Shown piece by piece: positions 8,341 to 17,326 of a stretch of DNA of 64,000 bases (positions are counted from its first letter, which is position 1; every line of letters begins with the position of its first letter). This DNA comes from Streptomyces pristinaespiralis. GTDB lineage: Bacteria; Actinomycetota; Actinomycetes; Streptomycetales; Streptomycetaceae. The stretch is from positions 1,798,001 through 1,862,000 of the forward strand of contig NZ_CP011340.1 in assembly GCF_001278075.1 (NCBI RefSeq), written 5' to 3'. The notes under the pieces are model-generated. The model did no database searches. It was not told where the DNA came from and saw only the letters and a list, made by a program, of their open reading frames with translations. Made by a program: the position numbers and the translations under genes.

Positions 8341-8562
8341 AGAGTGGCCCGGGAGTGCGATCCCGATAGCCGAACGTGCGCCCCGCACGGGCTCACTGAC
8401 GCCATGTCAGCTTCACGCTCTCTTCGCGCAACCACTGCGCCTTCTTCATGTCTCGTTGCCCGGCCACGGGCAGACTCTTCGCAACCGAATGAAGGTTCGG
8501 TCGTGCCGCCCGTGTTCTACGCGCGTTGCCCTGGGCGGTACAGACCCGAGAAGAGGACGTAC

Positions 8563-9399
8563 ATGCCCCCCACACCAGTCACCCGCTGGAAGCATCTCGC
8601 CCTGGTCATAGGCGGCCTGTCGCTGGCGATCGCCGCGACCGGCACGGCAACGGCGATCACCGCACCCTCCGCCGACAGCACGGTCGCCCCGGCCGCGTCG
8701 GTGTCGGCTTACGACGACACGTATTACCAGGACGCGATCGGCAGGACCGGACAGGACCTCAAGGACTCCCTCCACACCATCGTCAGCGACCAGACCAAGC
8801 TGTCCTACTCCCAGGTCTGGGACGCGCTCAAGGCCACCGACGAGGATCCGGCCAACTCCGCCAACGTGATCCTGCTCTACACCGGCCGGTCCCAGAGCAA
8901 GTCCTCCAACGGCGGTGACCCCGACCAGTGGAACCGCGAGCACACCTGGGCCAAGTCGCACGGCGACTTCGGCACCGCCACCGGCCCTGGTACGGACATC
9001 CACCACCTGCGGCCGACGGACGTGTCGGTGAACAGCACACGAGGCAACAAGGACTTCGACGAGGGCGGCTCCGAGGTCGGCGAGGCCCCGGGCAACTACA
9101 CCGACAGCGACTCGTTCGAGCCCCGCGACGCGGTCAAGGGCGACGTGGCCCGCATGATCTTCTACATGGCGGTGCGTTACGAGGGCGACGACGCCTTCGC
9201 CGACCTGGAGATCAACGACCGTGTGAACAACGGATCCATGCCCTACCACGGCCGGCTGTCCGTGCTGAAGCAGTGGAACCAGCAGGACCCGCCGGACGCC
9301 TTCGAGCAGCGGCGCAACCAGGTGATCTACGACGACTTCCAGCACAACCGGAACCCGTTCGTCGACCACCCCGAGTGGGTCACCGCGATCTGGGGCTGA
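8563..9399 (+). CDS. secreted endonuclease I family nuclease, 278 aa
   Basis: An extracellular His-Me-finger endonuclease. A signal peptide covers roughly residues 1-31 (positive start W-K-H, hydrophobic L-A-L-V-I-G-G-L, ending A-T-A). The catalytic block is W-N-R-E-H-T-W-A-K-S-H-G followed by D-I-H-H-L-R-P-T-D-V-S-V-N-S-T-R-G-N, where the second His and Asn of the family sit. The C terminus has R-R-N-Q-V-I-Y-D-D-F-Q-H-N-R-N-P-F-V-D-H-P-E-W, the typical endonuclease I ending. The ATG at 8563 has AAGAGGA upstream. The preceding 222 bases hold its promoter but no gene. It probably degrades environmental nucleic acid for nutrients. Confidence 0.93.
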   Translation: MPPTPVTRWKHLALVIGGLSLAIAATGTATAITAPSADSTVAPAASVSAYDDTYYQDAIGRTGQDLKDSLHTIVSDQTKLSYSQVWDALKATDEDPANSANVILLYTGRSQSKSSNGGDPDQWNREHTWAKSHGDFGTATGPGTDIHHLRPTDVSVNSTRGNKDFDEGGSEVGEAPGNYTDSDSFEPRDAVKGDVARMIFYMAVRYEGDDAFADLEINDRVNNGSMPYHGRLSVLKQWNQQDPPDAFEQRRNQVIYDDFQHNRNPFVDHPEWVTAIWG

Positions 9400-9422
9400 A
9401 ACGTTCCCTCTGTAGGGCCGGG

Positions 9423-9446
9423 GCGCCCGGGGTGATCCCCGGGCGC
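9423..9446. terminator. bidirectional hairpin terminator between convergent genes
   Basis: Perfect 10-bp stem (9423-9432 with 9437-9446, GCGCCCGGGG arms) with a TGAT loop. It serves the endonuclease gene on plus and the dehydrogenase gene (stop at 9490) on minus. Confidence 0.85.
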
Positions 9447-9489
9447 TTCGGCGCCCGCGCGCCCGCGGTGCGCCGGAACGGCCCCGTCA

Positions 9490-10548
9490 TCACGGGACGA
9501 CGGCGATCTTCCCGATGCGGGCGCTGTCGCGGAACGCCTCTTGGGCGGCGCGCAGTTCGTGCAAGGGGAAGCGGGCGGCGATGTGCGGTCGCACGGCACC
9601 GGTACGTGCCTGGTCGGCCAGCGCCGCGAAGTGGGCGCGCGTGTGCATGGAAGAGCCGATGAGGCTGAGGTTGTGCAGATAGAGACGGCGCAGGTCGAAG
9701 GTGACGACGGGCCCCGCGACCGCGCCGGCGATCACCCAGCGCGCGCCGTCCCGCAGAGTCGGCAGGAGCCTCTCCAGCCACGGCCCCGCGGCCACGTCCG
9801 CGACGGCGTCGAGCCCACCGGGCGCCACGGCCCGGACCTGGCGCCGCAGTTCCTCGGGGGGCAGGTCCCGGGGCAGAGCGACAAGAGCCCCGGCTTCTCG
9901 TAGCGCGGCCGCCTTGGACCCGCTGGTGAGCGCAAGGACATGGGCCCCGCGCGCCGCTGCGAGCTGGACCAGGGCGAGTCCCACGCCGCCGGAGGCACCG
10001 GTCACCAGCACCGTCTCACCACGGGTGACAGCGGCCCGTTCGAGCATGCCCATGGCCGTTCCGTAGGCGACGGGGAGGGCGGCCAGTTCTTCGTCCGAAA
10101 GAGGAGAAGCGCTCATGTCGTGGAGGCGGTCGGCGTCGACGGCGACGTACTCGGCGAAGCCGCCGTCCGCTTCGCTGCCCAGCAGGCCGACCGGGGGCGC
10201 GTCCTCGCGCTCGTCCTCGTAGAAGGCCGGATCGACGAGGACCCGCCTGCCCACCCAGCTGTCCGGCACGTCCTCGGCCGTTTCGGCGACGACTCCCGCG
10301 ATGTCGCCGCCCTGCACGCGTGGGAGGTCGACCGCTCCCCGCCAGCCGGCCAACGCCTCGGGACGCCCCGGCAGCCCGTACGCCCCCTCACGGGTCCACA
10401 CGTCGGTGTTGTTCACCGCTGCGGCGGTGACCCGCACGAGGACCTGCCCGGGGCCGGCCTCGGGAAGCGGCCAGTCCGTCCGGACCTCGAGCGCCTCCGG
10501 GCCACCGTGCCGGCGCAGCACCACGGCAGTCATCCGGCGATCCGTCAT
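9490..10548 (-). CDS. zinc-type alcohol dehydrogenase / quinone oxidoreductase family protein, 352 aa
   Basis: A medium-chain dehydrogenase/reductase with the two usual domains. The N-terminal GroES-like domain has G-P-E-A-L-E-V, A-A-A-V-N-N-T-D-V-W and G-G-D-I-A-G-V-V. The Rossmann domain has V-L-V-T-G-A-S-G-G-V-G-L-A-L-V-Q-L-A (about residues 172-189). The structural-zinc cysteines are absent, which points to the NADPH:quinone reductase branch rather than a true alcohol dehydrogenase. The start is ATG 10548; a second ATG at 10533 is possible, and neither has a strong ribosome site. It is a single gene converging on the endonuclease gene. Confidence 0.85.
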   Translation of the reverse strand: MTDRRMTAVVLRRHGGPEALEVRTDWPLPEAGPGQVLVRVTAAAVNNTDVWTREGAYGLPGRPEALAGWRGAVDLPRVQGGDIAGVVAETAEDVPDSWVGRRVLVDPAFYEDEREDAPPVGLLGSEADGGFAEYVAVDADRLHDMSASPLSDEELAALPVAYGTAMGMLERAAVTRGETVLVTGASGGVGLALVQLAAARGAHVLALTSGSKAAALREAGALVALPRDLPPEELRRQVRAVAPGGLDAVADVAAGPWLERLLPTLRDGARWVIAGAVAGPVVTFDLRRLYLHNLSLIGSSMHTRAHFAALADQARTGAVRPHIAARFPLHELRAAQEAFRDSARIGKIAVVP

Positions 10549-10861
10549 CTGCCCATACTGCACCCGCCGCCCCGCGAATCGCCCGCCGACGGGCCCGGCG
10601 AACCCGAACCCGGGCCGCCGCCCGGCCCCTCTCCGCGTGGAGACACCGCCCCCACCGCTGAAACTTGCCGCGCCGGGACAGGCGTTCTCCCAGGTCCGCC
10701 GAAGCGCCACAGGTCTGGGCCACAGGGACTTCCGACCGCCCCTTTACGCCCGGGCGTCACAGTGACTTACTCATGTGACGTGTCCATGACTTCGCGAGGG
10801 CCCCGCGAAGCCGTGCGCCGGACGCTCGTCCGCCGATCCCCCACCCTGCCAGGAGGCAGTC
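10549..10861. other. 313-base divergent promoter region
   Basis: No gene is supported. It must hold the promoters of the dehydrogenase (minus) and the muramidase (plus). On the muramidase side there is a short palindromic stretch GTCACAGTGAC near 10756-10766 and a hairpin (CTTCGCG at 10790-10796 with CGCGAAG at 10804-10810) about 50 bases before the ribosome site. Confidence 0.4.
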
Positions 10862-11743
10862 ATGCCTGTGTCACGAGTTGGATTCGCGCGTCGCGGAAGA
10901 CCGAAGACCGCCACCGTCATCGGCACCCTCGTCTCGGCCGGTGCCTTGCTCATGACCACCATCGGTACGGCCGCCGCCGCGCCGCCACCGCCGGACAGGC
11001 CCGTGAAGCCCGGCCAGGCCTGGATGGGTTCCGGAACCCGGATCGAGCAGCCGGCCGCCTCGCAGACGGGCGGCCCGATCACGCCGATGGACACGACAGG
11101 TGTCCAGGGGATCGACGTCTCCCACTGGCAGGGCGCGATCAACTGGGGCTCGGTGAAGGGCGCCGGGATCGACTTCGCCTACATGAAGGCCACCGAGGGC
11201 ACCAGCTTCAAGGACTCGCGTTTCGGCGCGAACTACACCGGCTCCTACAACGCCGGCCTGATCCGCGGGGCGTACCACTTCGCCCGGCCGAACTACTCGA
11301 ACGGGGCGACCCAGGCGAACTTCTTCGCCTCCAACGGCGGCGCCTGGTCCCGGGACAACAGGACGCTCCCCGGTGTCCTCGACATCGAGCACAACCCGTC
11401 GGGCGCCATGTGCTACGGCCTGTCGACGACCCAGATGCGCACCTGGATCAACGACTTCTACAACACGTACAAGGCGCGTACGACCAGGGACGTCGTCATC
11501 TACACGACCGCGAGCTGGTGGAACACCTGCACCGGCAACTGGACCGGCATGTCCACCAAGGCGCCTCTGTGGGTCGCCCACTGGGGCGTCAGCAGCCCGA
11601 ACGTCCCGAGCGGCTTCCCCACGTGGACCTTCTGGCAGTACACCGCGACCGGCCGGGTCAGCGGTGTGGCGGGAGACGTGGACCGGAACAAGTTCAACGG
11701 CACGATGACGCGACTGCTGGCGCTCGCGAACAACACGGCCTGA
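10862..11743 (+). CDS. secreted GH25 muramidase (lysozyme M1 type), 293 aa
   Basis: It cleaves the beta-1,4 bond between MurNAc and GlcNAc in peptidoglycan, outside the cell. A signal peptide with twin arginine-like basic start (F-A-R-R-G-R-P-K) ends near A-A-A-A at residue 40. The GH25 domain runs from V-Q-G-I-D-V-S-H-W-Q-G-A-I-N-W (about 82-96, catalytic Asp) through A-Y-M-K-A-T-E-G and G-A-Y-H-F-A-R-P to L-P-G-V-L-D-I-E-H-N (about 172, catalytic Asp/Glu). It ends at W-T-F-W-Q-Y-T-A and D-V-D-R-N-K-F. A near-consensus AGGAGG lies 6 bases before the ATG. No separate wall-binding domain follows. Confidence 0.95.
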   Translation: MPVSRVGFARRGRPKTATVIGTLVSAGALLMTTIGTAAAAPPPPDRPVKPGQAWMGSGTRIEQPAASQTGGPITPMDTTGVQGIDVSHWQGAINWGSVKGAGIDFAYMKATEGTSFKDSRFGANYTGSYNAGLIRGAYHFARPNYSNGATQANFFASNGGAWSRDNRTLPGVLDIEHNPSGAMCYGLSTTQMRTWINDFYNTYKARTTRDVVIYTTASWWNTCTGNWTGMSTKAPLWVAHWGVSSPNVPSGFPTWTFWQYTATGRVSGVAGDVDRNKFNGTMTRLLALANNTA

Positions 11744-11770
11744 CCCGGGCGGCCCCGGGACGGCACAACG

Positions 11771-11810
11771 CCGCCGGGTGGAGCCGTGACGTTACGGCTC
11801 CACCCGGCGG
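11771..11810. terminator. strong bidirectional hairpin terminator
   Basis: Perfect 17-bp stem (11771-11787 with 11794-11810) and a 6-base GACGTT loop, between the muramidase stop and the convergent permease stop at 11820. It is one of the most stable simple hairpins in the window. Confidence 0.9.
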
Positions 11811-11819
11811 CGGCACGGC

Positions 11820-13226
11820 TCAGTGCACGGCGGCCGGCTCGGCGACCGCTGCCCCCTTCTCCACCGACGAGGGCTCCTCCTCCGTCGCGCTCCCCCGCTT
11901 GCCGAGGTGGTTGAACGCCAGGTTCAGCACGATCGCCACGATGCAGCCGGTGGAGATGCCCGAGTCGAGCACCACGAGCGCGTCCTCGGGGAAGGCGTGG
12001 TAGAACTCCGGCGCCGCGATCGGGATCAGCCCGATCCCGACGGCGGCCGCGACGATCAGCGCGTTCTCGCCCTTCTCCAGTGCCGCCGTGGCCAGCGTCT
12101 GGATACCGCTCGCCGCGACCGAGCCGAAGAGCACGATGCCGGCGCCGCCGAGGACGGGCAGCGGGACGAGCGCGATGACGGACGCGGCGACCGGACAGAG
12201 ACCGAGCAGGATCAGGATGCCGCCGCCCGCGGCGACGACGAACCGGCTGCGGACCTTCGTCATGGCGACCAGGCCGATGTTCTGGGCGAAGGCGCTGCAC
12301 ATGAAACCGTTGAACAGCGGGCTGATGGCGGAGCCGAGGGTGTCGGCCCGCAGGCCGCCCTCGATGGTCCGCTCGTCGGCGGGGCGGTCGACGATCCGGC
12401 CCAGTGCCAGCATGTCGGCGGTGGACTCTGTCATGCAGACCAGCATCACGATGCACATGGACACGATCGCGGCGATCTCGAACTGCGGTGCGCCGAAGTG
12501 GAACGGGGTGGGGAAGCCGACGATCCCGGCGTCCTTGATGGCGTCCAGGTTGGTCATGTCGAGCGGTACGGCGACGACCGTGCCCGCGACGAGGCCCAAC
12601 AGGATGGCGATCTGCTGCATGAAGCCGCGCAGCAGTTTGCGCAGCGCCAGCACGATCACGAAGGTGAGCGCGGCCATGCCGATGTTCTTCATGGAGCCGT
12701 AGTCGTCCGCCGTGGAGTTGCCGCCCTGCGACCAGTTGAAGGCGACGGGCAGCAGGGACACACCGATCAGGGTGATGACCGTGCCGGTGACGACGGGCGG
12801 GAAGAAACGGACCAGTTTGGAGAAGTACGGGGTGAGGACGAAGCCCAGCACGCTGGCGACGATGATCGCGCCGAAGATGACGGCGATGCCGTCGTAGCCC
12901 CGGTCCCTGCCGATGGCGACCATCGGCGTCACTCCGGCGAAGGAGACGCCGTTGACGAAGGGCAGTCTGGCGCCGACGCGCCAGAAGCCCAGGGTCTGGA
13001 GCAGGGTGGCTATACCGGCGGTGAACAGGCTCGCGCCCATCAGGAACGCGGTGTCCTTGGCGCTGAGGCCCACGGCGGGGCCCACGATCATCGGCGGGGC
13101 CACGACTCCCGCGTACATGGCGGCCACGTGCTGGAGGCCGCTGGTGAACATCTTGAAGGGGGGCAGGGTCTCGTCGACCGGATGCTTCCGGTCCTCTGCT
13201 TCGGCGGTCGAGTTGTGCACGGCCAC
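11820..13226 (-). CDS. NCS2 family xanthine/uric acid permease, 468 aa
   Basis: An inner-membrane nucleobase symporter with about 14 hydrophobic segments. The family signature A-F-A-Q-N-I-G-L-V-A-M-T-K-V-R-S-R lies near residues 306-322. The substrate-binding Q/E region is L-V-C-M-T-E-S-T-A-D-M near 255. L-P-F-V-N-G-V-S-F-A-G in TM3 is also typical. The start is GTG with GGAGG 7 bases upstream; the frame is open further upstream, but that part is not protein-like. It is the last purine gene on minus and probably has its own promoter, because a terminator (13417-13443) and an inverted repeat (13248-13268) lie upstream. Urate or xanthine is the likely substrate. Confidence 0.9.
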   Translation of the reverse strand: MAVHNSTAEAEDRKHPVDETLPPFKMFTSGLQHVAAMYAGVVAPPMIVGPAVGLSAKDTAFLMGASLFTAGIATLLQTLGFWRVGARLPFVNGVSFAGVTPMVAIGRDRGYDGIAVIFGAIIVASVLGFVLTPYFSKLVRFFPPVVTGTVITLIGVSLLPVAFNWSQGGNSTADDYGSMKNIGMAALTFVIVLALRKLLRGFMQQIAILLGLVAGTVVAVPLDMTNLDAIKDAGIVGFPTPFHFGAPQFEIAAIVSMCIVMLVCMTESTADMLALGRIVDRPADERTIEGGLRADTLGSAISPLFNGFMCSAFAQNIGLVAMTKVRSRFVVAAGGGILILLGLCPVAASVIALVPLPVLGGAGIVLFGSVAASGIQTLATAALEKGENALIVAAAVGIGLIPIAAPEFYHAFPEDALVVLDSGISTGCIVAIVLNLAFNHLGKRGSATEEEPSSVEKGAAVAEPAAVH

Positions 13227-13247
13227 GGCGGTGCCTCCGGTCGGGTT

Positions 13248-13276
13248 ACACGTCGTCGGTGGACGTGTGGTGTCAA
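13248..13276 (-). promoter_or_regulatory. candidate operator and -35 box of the xanthine permease
   Basis: On the minus strand TTGACA (13276-13271) is followed by a perfect inverted repeat ACACGTC-N7-GACGTGT at 13268-13248. The repeat covers the expected -35/-10 spacer and -10 region, about 22 bases before the GTG start. Such placement suits a repressor. No clear -10 hexamer can be chosen (CGTGTA or TGTAAC). Confidence 0.45.
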
Positions 13277-13416
13277 GGAGGTGGTGCAGGTGGTGCGGTT
13301 GTGCACGTACCGGGTCGCCCGAGCCGGTGTGCGGGCGGCGCGCCCCTGCCGGATGGCAAGGGGCGCCACCACCGGGAGGCACGCACCTTTGTCGTACGCG
13401 CCTCCCGGCGACGGCC

Positions 13417-13443
13417 GCCGTGGACCCCGCTCGGGTCCACGGC
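13417..13443 (-). terminator. hairpin terminator after the deaminase gene
   Basis: 11-bp perfect stem (13417-13427 with 13433-13443, GCCGTGGACCC arms) with a 5-base loop, 40 bases past the deaminase stop. It probably ends the uraD-to-deaminase transcript. Confidence 0.75.
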
Positions 13444-13483
13444 CGCCGGCCGAGGGCCGTCCCCCTCGACCGGACTACCGGGT

Positions 13484-14884
13484 TCAGCCCTGTGCGGCGA
13501 TCCGCGCCAGGCGCTGTGCCTCGTCCCGCGTGGAGCGGGCGATGGCGTCTTCGTCCACCGTCGTGAGGTGGTTGCCCTCGACGACGGTCCTGCCGTCGAC
13601 GAGGGAGAGGGTGACCGGCGCGGCCGCGCCGAAGACGAGCGCGACGACCGGGTCGGCGATGGAGGAGTGGGCGAAGGTGTCCAGCTTCCACATCACCAGG
13701 TCGGCGAGCTTGCCGGGTTCGAGGGATCCGATCGCGTCCGCCCGGCCGAGGACCTGGGCGCCGCCGTACGTGCCGAGGCGCAGCGCCTGGCGGGCGTTCA
13801 GGGCGGCCTCGCGGTGGGCGCCGAGCCGGTTGATCAGCAGTGCGTTGCGCAGTTCGGTGTGCAGCTCGCCGGACTCGTTCGAGGCGGTGCCGTCGACGCC
13901 GAGTCCCACCGGCACACCGGCACGCAGCATGTCGGGGACGCGGGCGATGCCGGCCGCCAGACGCGCGTTGGAGGAGGGGCAGTGCGCGACGCCGGTCCCC
14001 GTGCGGGCGAAGGCCGCGATGTCGGAGTCGTTCATGTGGACGCAGTGCGCCATCCACACGTCGGAGCCCAGCCAGCCCGTCGACTCGAAGTAGTCGGTGG
14101 GGCCCATCCCGAAGAGCTCCTTGCAGAACTCCTCCTCCTCGACCGTCTCCGAGCCGTGGGTGTGCAGCCGCACGCCCTTGCGCCGGGCCAGCTCCGCACC
14201 CTGCCTGAGCAGTTCGGTGGTGACGGAGAACGGCGAGCACGGCGCGACGGCGACCTGCGTCATCGCGTCGAAGGAGGCGTCGTGGTGCTTGTCGATGGTC
14301 TCCGCGGTGCCGGCGAGTGCCCCTTCGAGGGACTCGACCGCGAAGTCCGGCGGCAGGCCGCCGTCCGACTTGCCGCGGTCCATGGAGCCGCGGGCGAGGG
14401 TGAACCGTACGCCCGTCTCACGGGCGGCGCCGATGATCGCGCCGGACAGGTCGCCGGAGCCCCGGGGGTGGACGTAGTGGTGGTCCATGGCGGTGGTGAC
14501 ACCGCCGCGGGCCATCATCGCGAGCGAGCCCTGCGCGGCGGCGCGGACCATCGGTTCGTCGATGCGCGCCCAGGTCGGGTAGAGCGCCACCAGCCAGTCG
14601 AAGAGGTTGTGGTCGGTGGCGAGACCGCGCGTGATCCACTGGTAGAAGTGGTGGTGGGTGTTGACCAGGCCCGGGGTGACGAGGTGGCCGGTGCCGTCGA
14701 TGCGGCGGACCACGTTCGTCAGACCCTCGGGGGCCTTGCCTGCTCCGACCGACTCGATCCTGTTGCCCGCGACGACGACGTGGCCGGAGGCGTACTCGGT
14801 GTCGTCGGCGTCGACGGTGGCGATCGCACAGTTCTCGATGACGATGCGTTCGACCGTGTCGGTCCGGGCTGCCGAAGGTGCCAT
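13484..14884 (-). CDS. 8-oxoguanine deaminase-type amidohydrolase, 466 aa
   Basis: A metal-dependent hydrolase of the ATZ/TRZ (chlorohydrolase-guanine deaminase) superfamily, cytoplasmic. The metal ligands are visible: G-L-V-N-T-H-H-H-F-Y-Q near residue 67, L-H-T-H-G-S-E near 240, M-A-H-C-V-H-M near 280, and G-V-D-G-T-A-S-N-E near 333. The pattern matches 8-oxoguanine deaminases, which give urate from 8-oxoguanine; this suits a gene beside urate oxidase. Guanine or hydroxyatrazine-like substrates cannot be excluded. The ATG at 14884 has GAAGGA upstream and was preferred over an in-frame start 36 bases earlier. The permease stop lies 45 bases upstream, so it is probably in the same operon. Confidence 0.87.
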   Translation of the reverse strand: MAPSAARTDTVERIVIENCAIATVDADDTEYASGHVVVAGNRIESVGAGKAPEGLTNVVRRIDGTGHLVTPGLVNTHHHFYQWITRGLATDHNLFDWLVALYPTWARIDEPMVRAAAQGSLAMMARGGVTTAMDHHYVHPRGSGDLSGAIIGAARETGVRFTLARGSMDRGKSDGGLPPDFAVESLEGALAGTAETIDKHHDASFDAMTQVAVAPCSPFSVTTELLRQGAELARRKGVRLHTHGSETVEEEEFCKELFGMGPTDYFESTGWLGSDVWMAHCVHMNDSDIAAFARTGTGVAHCPSSNARLAAGIARVPDMLRAGVPVGLGVDGTASNESGELHTELRNALLINRLGAHREAALNARQALRLGTYGGAQVLGRADAIGSLEPGKLADLVMWKLDTFAHSSIADPVVALVFGAAAPVTLSLVDGRTVVEGNHLTTVDEDAIARSTRDEAQRLARIAAQG

Positions 14885-14929
14885 GGTGCTTCCTTCTTCT
14901 GTGGGCGGCGAGGTGGGCACGGCAGGACC

Positions 14930-16321
14930 CTAGGAGGATTTGAGTGCCACAGCCGGGCGGCTGCGGGTGCCGAGATGGTGGAAGAACAGGTTGAGCAGGA
15001 CCGCGGCGAGCGCTCCGGCGCTGATGCCGGAGCCGAGCACGGTCTGCGCCCACGCCGGGAACTGGGCGTAGAAGGTCGGCGCGGCGAGCGGGATGATGCC
15101 CGCGCCGAGCGCGACGGCCACCAGGATGATGTTGGAGCTGTCGTCGAGGCCGGCCTCGGAGAGGGTGCGGATGCCGCTGACGGCGATCGAGCCGAACAGG
15201 ACGATTCCCGCACCGCCGAGGACGGGCATCGGGACGAGTGAGACGACGGCGCCGAGGACCGGGAAGGCACCGAGGACCAGCAGGGTGCCGCCGGCGACGG
15301 CGACGACGTAGCGACTGCGGACCCGGGTGAGGGTCACGACGCCCACGTTCTGGGCGAACGCGGAGGTGGGGAAGCCGCCGAAGACAGGGCCGAGGAGCGT
15401 CGCGATGCCGTCGGTGCGCAGTCCGCGGGTGATCGTCCTGCCGTCGCTGCGGCGGTCGCAGATCTCACCGAGGGCGAGCATCCCGGCGCTGGACTCGGTC
15501 ATCAGGACGAGCATCACGATGCACAGGGACAGGATCGCGGCGGGCTGGAACTCGGGGGCGCCGAAGGCGAAGGGGCTCGGCAGCGCGGCGACCGGTGCCT
15601 CCCGCAGGGCGGAGAAGTCGGCCATGCCGAAGGGGATCGCGGCGAGCGTTCCGATGAACAGACCGAGCAGCAGCGCCACTTGCCTGAGGAAGCCGCGGCC
15701 GAAGCGCTGGAGGACCAGGATGACGGCGAGGGTGAAGGCAGCCAGCGCCAGGTACTTCATGGCGCCGAAGTCGGCGGCGCCGGCGTCGCCTCCCTGCGCC
15801 CAGGTGACGGGCACGGGCATCAGGGTGACACCGATGAGGGTGATGACCACGCCGGTGACCAGCGGCGGGAAGAAGCGCAGCAGCCGTCCGAAGAAGGGCC
15901 CGACGGCGAGGCAGAAGACACCGGCGACCATCACCGCGCCGTAGATGGCGGGGAGTTGGCGGCCGGGGGCACTGGTCTCCGCGATGGCGAGCATGGGTGC
16001 GATGCCGGCGGAGGAGGCGGCGTTGACGAACGGGAGCCGGTTCCCGGCGAAGTTCGCGACACCGATGGTCTGGAGGACGGTGGCGAGACCCGCGATCAGC
16101 AGGCTCGCCGCGATCAGCCGGGTCATGCCGGCGGCGTCGAGGCCGACCGCCTGGCCGATGATCAGCGGAGGGGTGACCACGCCCGCGTACATGGCGGCGA
16201 TGTGCTGGAGCGCGGCGGGAACGAGCCGCGCGAGGGGGAGCTTCTCGTCCACGGGATGGACGGGCGGTGCGGTGCCGGGGCCCTGTGCCGCTTGCGCCGG
16301 CTCCGTTGCAGGCTGTGCCAT
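14930..16321 (-). CDS. NCS2 family purine permease, 463 aa
   Basis: A second xanthine/urate-type symporter, clearly related to the one at 11820-13226 and with about 14 membrane segments. The signature reads A-F-A-Q-N-V-G-V-V-T-L-T-R-V-R-S-R near residue 325, and the substrate region is L-V-L-M-T-E-S-S-A-G-M near 277. The N-terminal tail of about 30 residues is Pro/Ala-rich and cytoplasmic. The ATG has GGAGGGAAG upstream. It sits between urate oxidase (67 bases upstream, with a hairpin in the gap) and the deaminase, so its job is probably to bring in urate or xanthine for this pathway. Two NCS2 copies may differ in substrate. Confidence 0.9.
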   Translation of the reverse strand: MAQPATEPAQAAQGPGTAPPVHPVDEKLPLARLVPAALQHIAAMYAGVVTPPLIIGQAVGLDAAGMTRLIAASLLIAGLATVLQTIGVANFAGNRLPFVNAASSAGIAPMLAIAETSAPGRQLPAIYGAVMVAGVFCLAVGPFFGRLLRFFPPLVTGVVITLIGVTLMPVPVTWAQGGDAGAADFGAMKYLALAAFTLAVILVLQRFGRGFLRQVALLLGLFIGTLAAIPFGMADFSALREAPVAALPSPFAFGAPEFQPAAILSLCIVMLVLMTESSAGMLALGEICDRRSDGRTITRGLRTDGIATLLGPVFGGFPTSAFAQNVGVVTLTRVRSRYVVAVAGGTLLVLGAFPVLGAVVSLVPMPVLGGAGIVLFGSIAVSGIRTLSEAGLDDSSNIILVAVALGAGIIPLAAPTFYAQFPAWAQTVLGSGISAGALAAVLLNLFFHHLGTRSRPAVALKSS

Positions 16322-16344
16322 GGTTCTTCCCTCCGGTCCGGCCG

Positions 16345-16374
16345 GCCCCCGCCCGGCTGCGGGCGGGCGGGGGC
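16345..16374 (-). terminator. hairpin in the uox-permease gap
   Basis: 10-bp GC stem (16345-16354 with 16365-16374, GCCCCCGCCC arms) and a 10-base loop, just after the uox stop and before the permease ribosome site. It may partly stop transcription or stabilise the upstream mRNA, lowering permease and deaminase expression relative to urate oxidase. Confidence 0.5.
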
Positions 16375-16388
16375 GGGTCGGTCCCGCG

Positions 16389-17321
16389 TCAGAGGTTGGT
16401 CATGTCGACCGGGATCTTCGGCTCGACGCCGTCCCGCAGGATGGTGGCCTCGATCAGGCCGTACGGGCGGTCCGCCGCGAAGTAGACAGCGCCTTCGGCG
16501 GTATCGTTCTTCAGTCCGAACGGCTCGAGGTCCACCAGGAAGTGGTGCTTGTTCGGGAGCGAGAAGCGGATCTCGTCTATCTCGCTGCGGCTGTTGATGA
16601 TGCGCGAACCCATTTGGTAAAGGGTCTGCTGGAGCGACAGCGAGTACGTCTCCGCGAAGGCCTCGAGCATGTGCTTCTTGGCCTGGTCGTAGGACTTGTC
16701 CCAGTTGGGCATCCGGGCCTCGTCCGAGGTCCAGTTGTAGCGCCACTGGGCGGCGACCTGGGTGGCGAGGATGCGGTCGTACGCCTCTTTGAGGGTGGTG
16801 TACCGGTCCTTGACGTAGCCCCAGAACTCGGAGTTGGTCGAGTTCATCACGGTCAGGTCCTTCAGGCCGGAGACGACCTCCCACTGCTCACCGTCGTAGG
16901 TGATCTGTGTGGTCCGGGTCTCCTGGCCCTTGCGGACGAAGGAGTGCTTGACCTCGTCGGCGCCGATGAACCGCGAGTTGCCGTCGGAGGTCTCGATGCG
17001 CTCCCAGGCGTACTCCTCGATGCGGATGCGCGCCCGGTGGATCGGCTCCTGGCTCGTCACGAAGTGCCGGGCGAGGTGGATGCCGAACTGCTCCGCCGAC
17101 TCGATGCCGTACTCCTTGGCGAACGCGTACACCGTGTTCTTGGTGGTGTCGGTCGGCAGGACGTTGGCGTTCGAGCCGGAGTAGTGCACGTCGTCCATGT
17201 CGCCGGACAGGGCGACGGAGACGTTCAGGTCCTTGATGTGGTGGGTGTCGCCGTCCCGCGTGATCTTGACGACTCGGTTCTCTGCTTTGCCGTACTGGTT
17301 CTGGCCGAGAATCGTGGGCAT
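16389..17321 (-). CDS. uox: urate oxidase (factor-independent urate hydroxylase), 310 aa
   Basis: It oxidises urate with O2 and water to 5-hydroxyisourate and H2O2, without cofactor. The two T-fold domains are present in full length. The catalytic triad residues can be placed: Lys in Y-G-K-A-E-N-R (about residue 11), Thr in L-P-T-D-T-T-K-N-T (about 57-60), and His in L-P-N-K-H-H-F-L-V-D (about 262). R-I-N-S-like I-I-N-S-R-S-E-I-D-E and L-S-L-Q-Q-T are further family marks. The ribosome site GAGGGAG overlaps the uraH stop region, only 5 bases upstream, showing tight coupling. The H2O2 made here is a reason to look at the catalase gene at 36395, which shares a promoter motif with this operon. 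Confidence 0.97.
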   Translation of the reverse strand: MPTILGQNQYGKAENRVVKITRDGDTHHIKDLNVSVALSGDMDDVHYSGSNANVLPTDTTKNTVYAFAKEYGIESAEQFGIHLARHFVTSQEPIHRARIRIEEYAWERIETSDGNSRFIGADEVKHSFVRKGQETRTTQITYDGEQWEVVSGLKDLTVMNSTNSEFWGYVKDRYTTLKEAYDRILATQVAAQWRYNWTSDEARMPNWDKSYDQAKKHMLEAFAETYSLSLQQTLYQMGSRIINSRSEIDEIRFSLPNKHHFLVDLEPFGLKNDTAEGAVYFAADRPYGLIEATILRDGVEPKIPVDMTNL

Positions 17322-17326
17322 GTCTG

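Noticed and set aside
12000..15241. Long plus-strand frames opposite the purine permease and deaminase genes
   Set aside because: They are shadows of the minus-strand genes; membrane-protein antisense frames at this GC content are regularly open.
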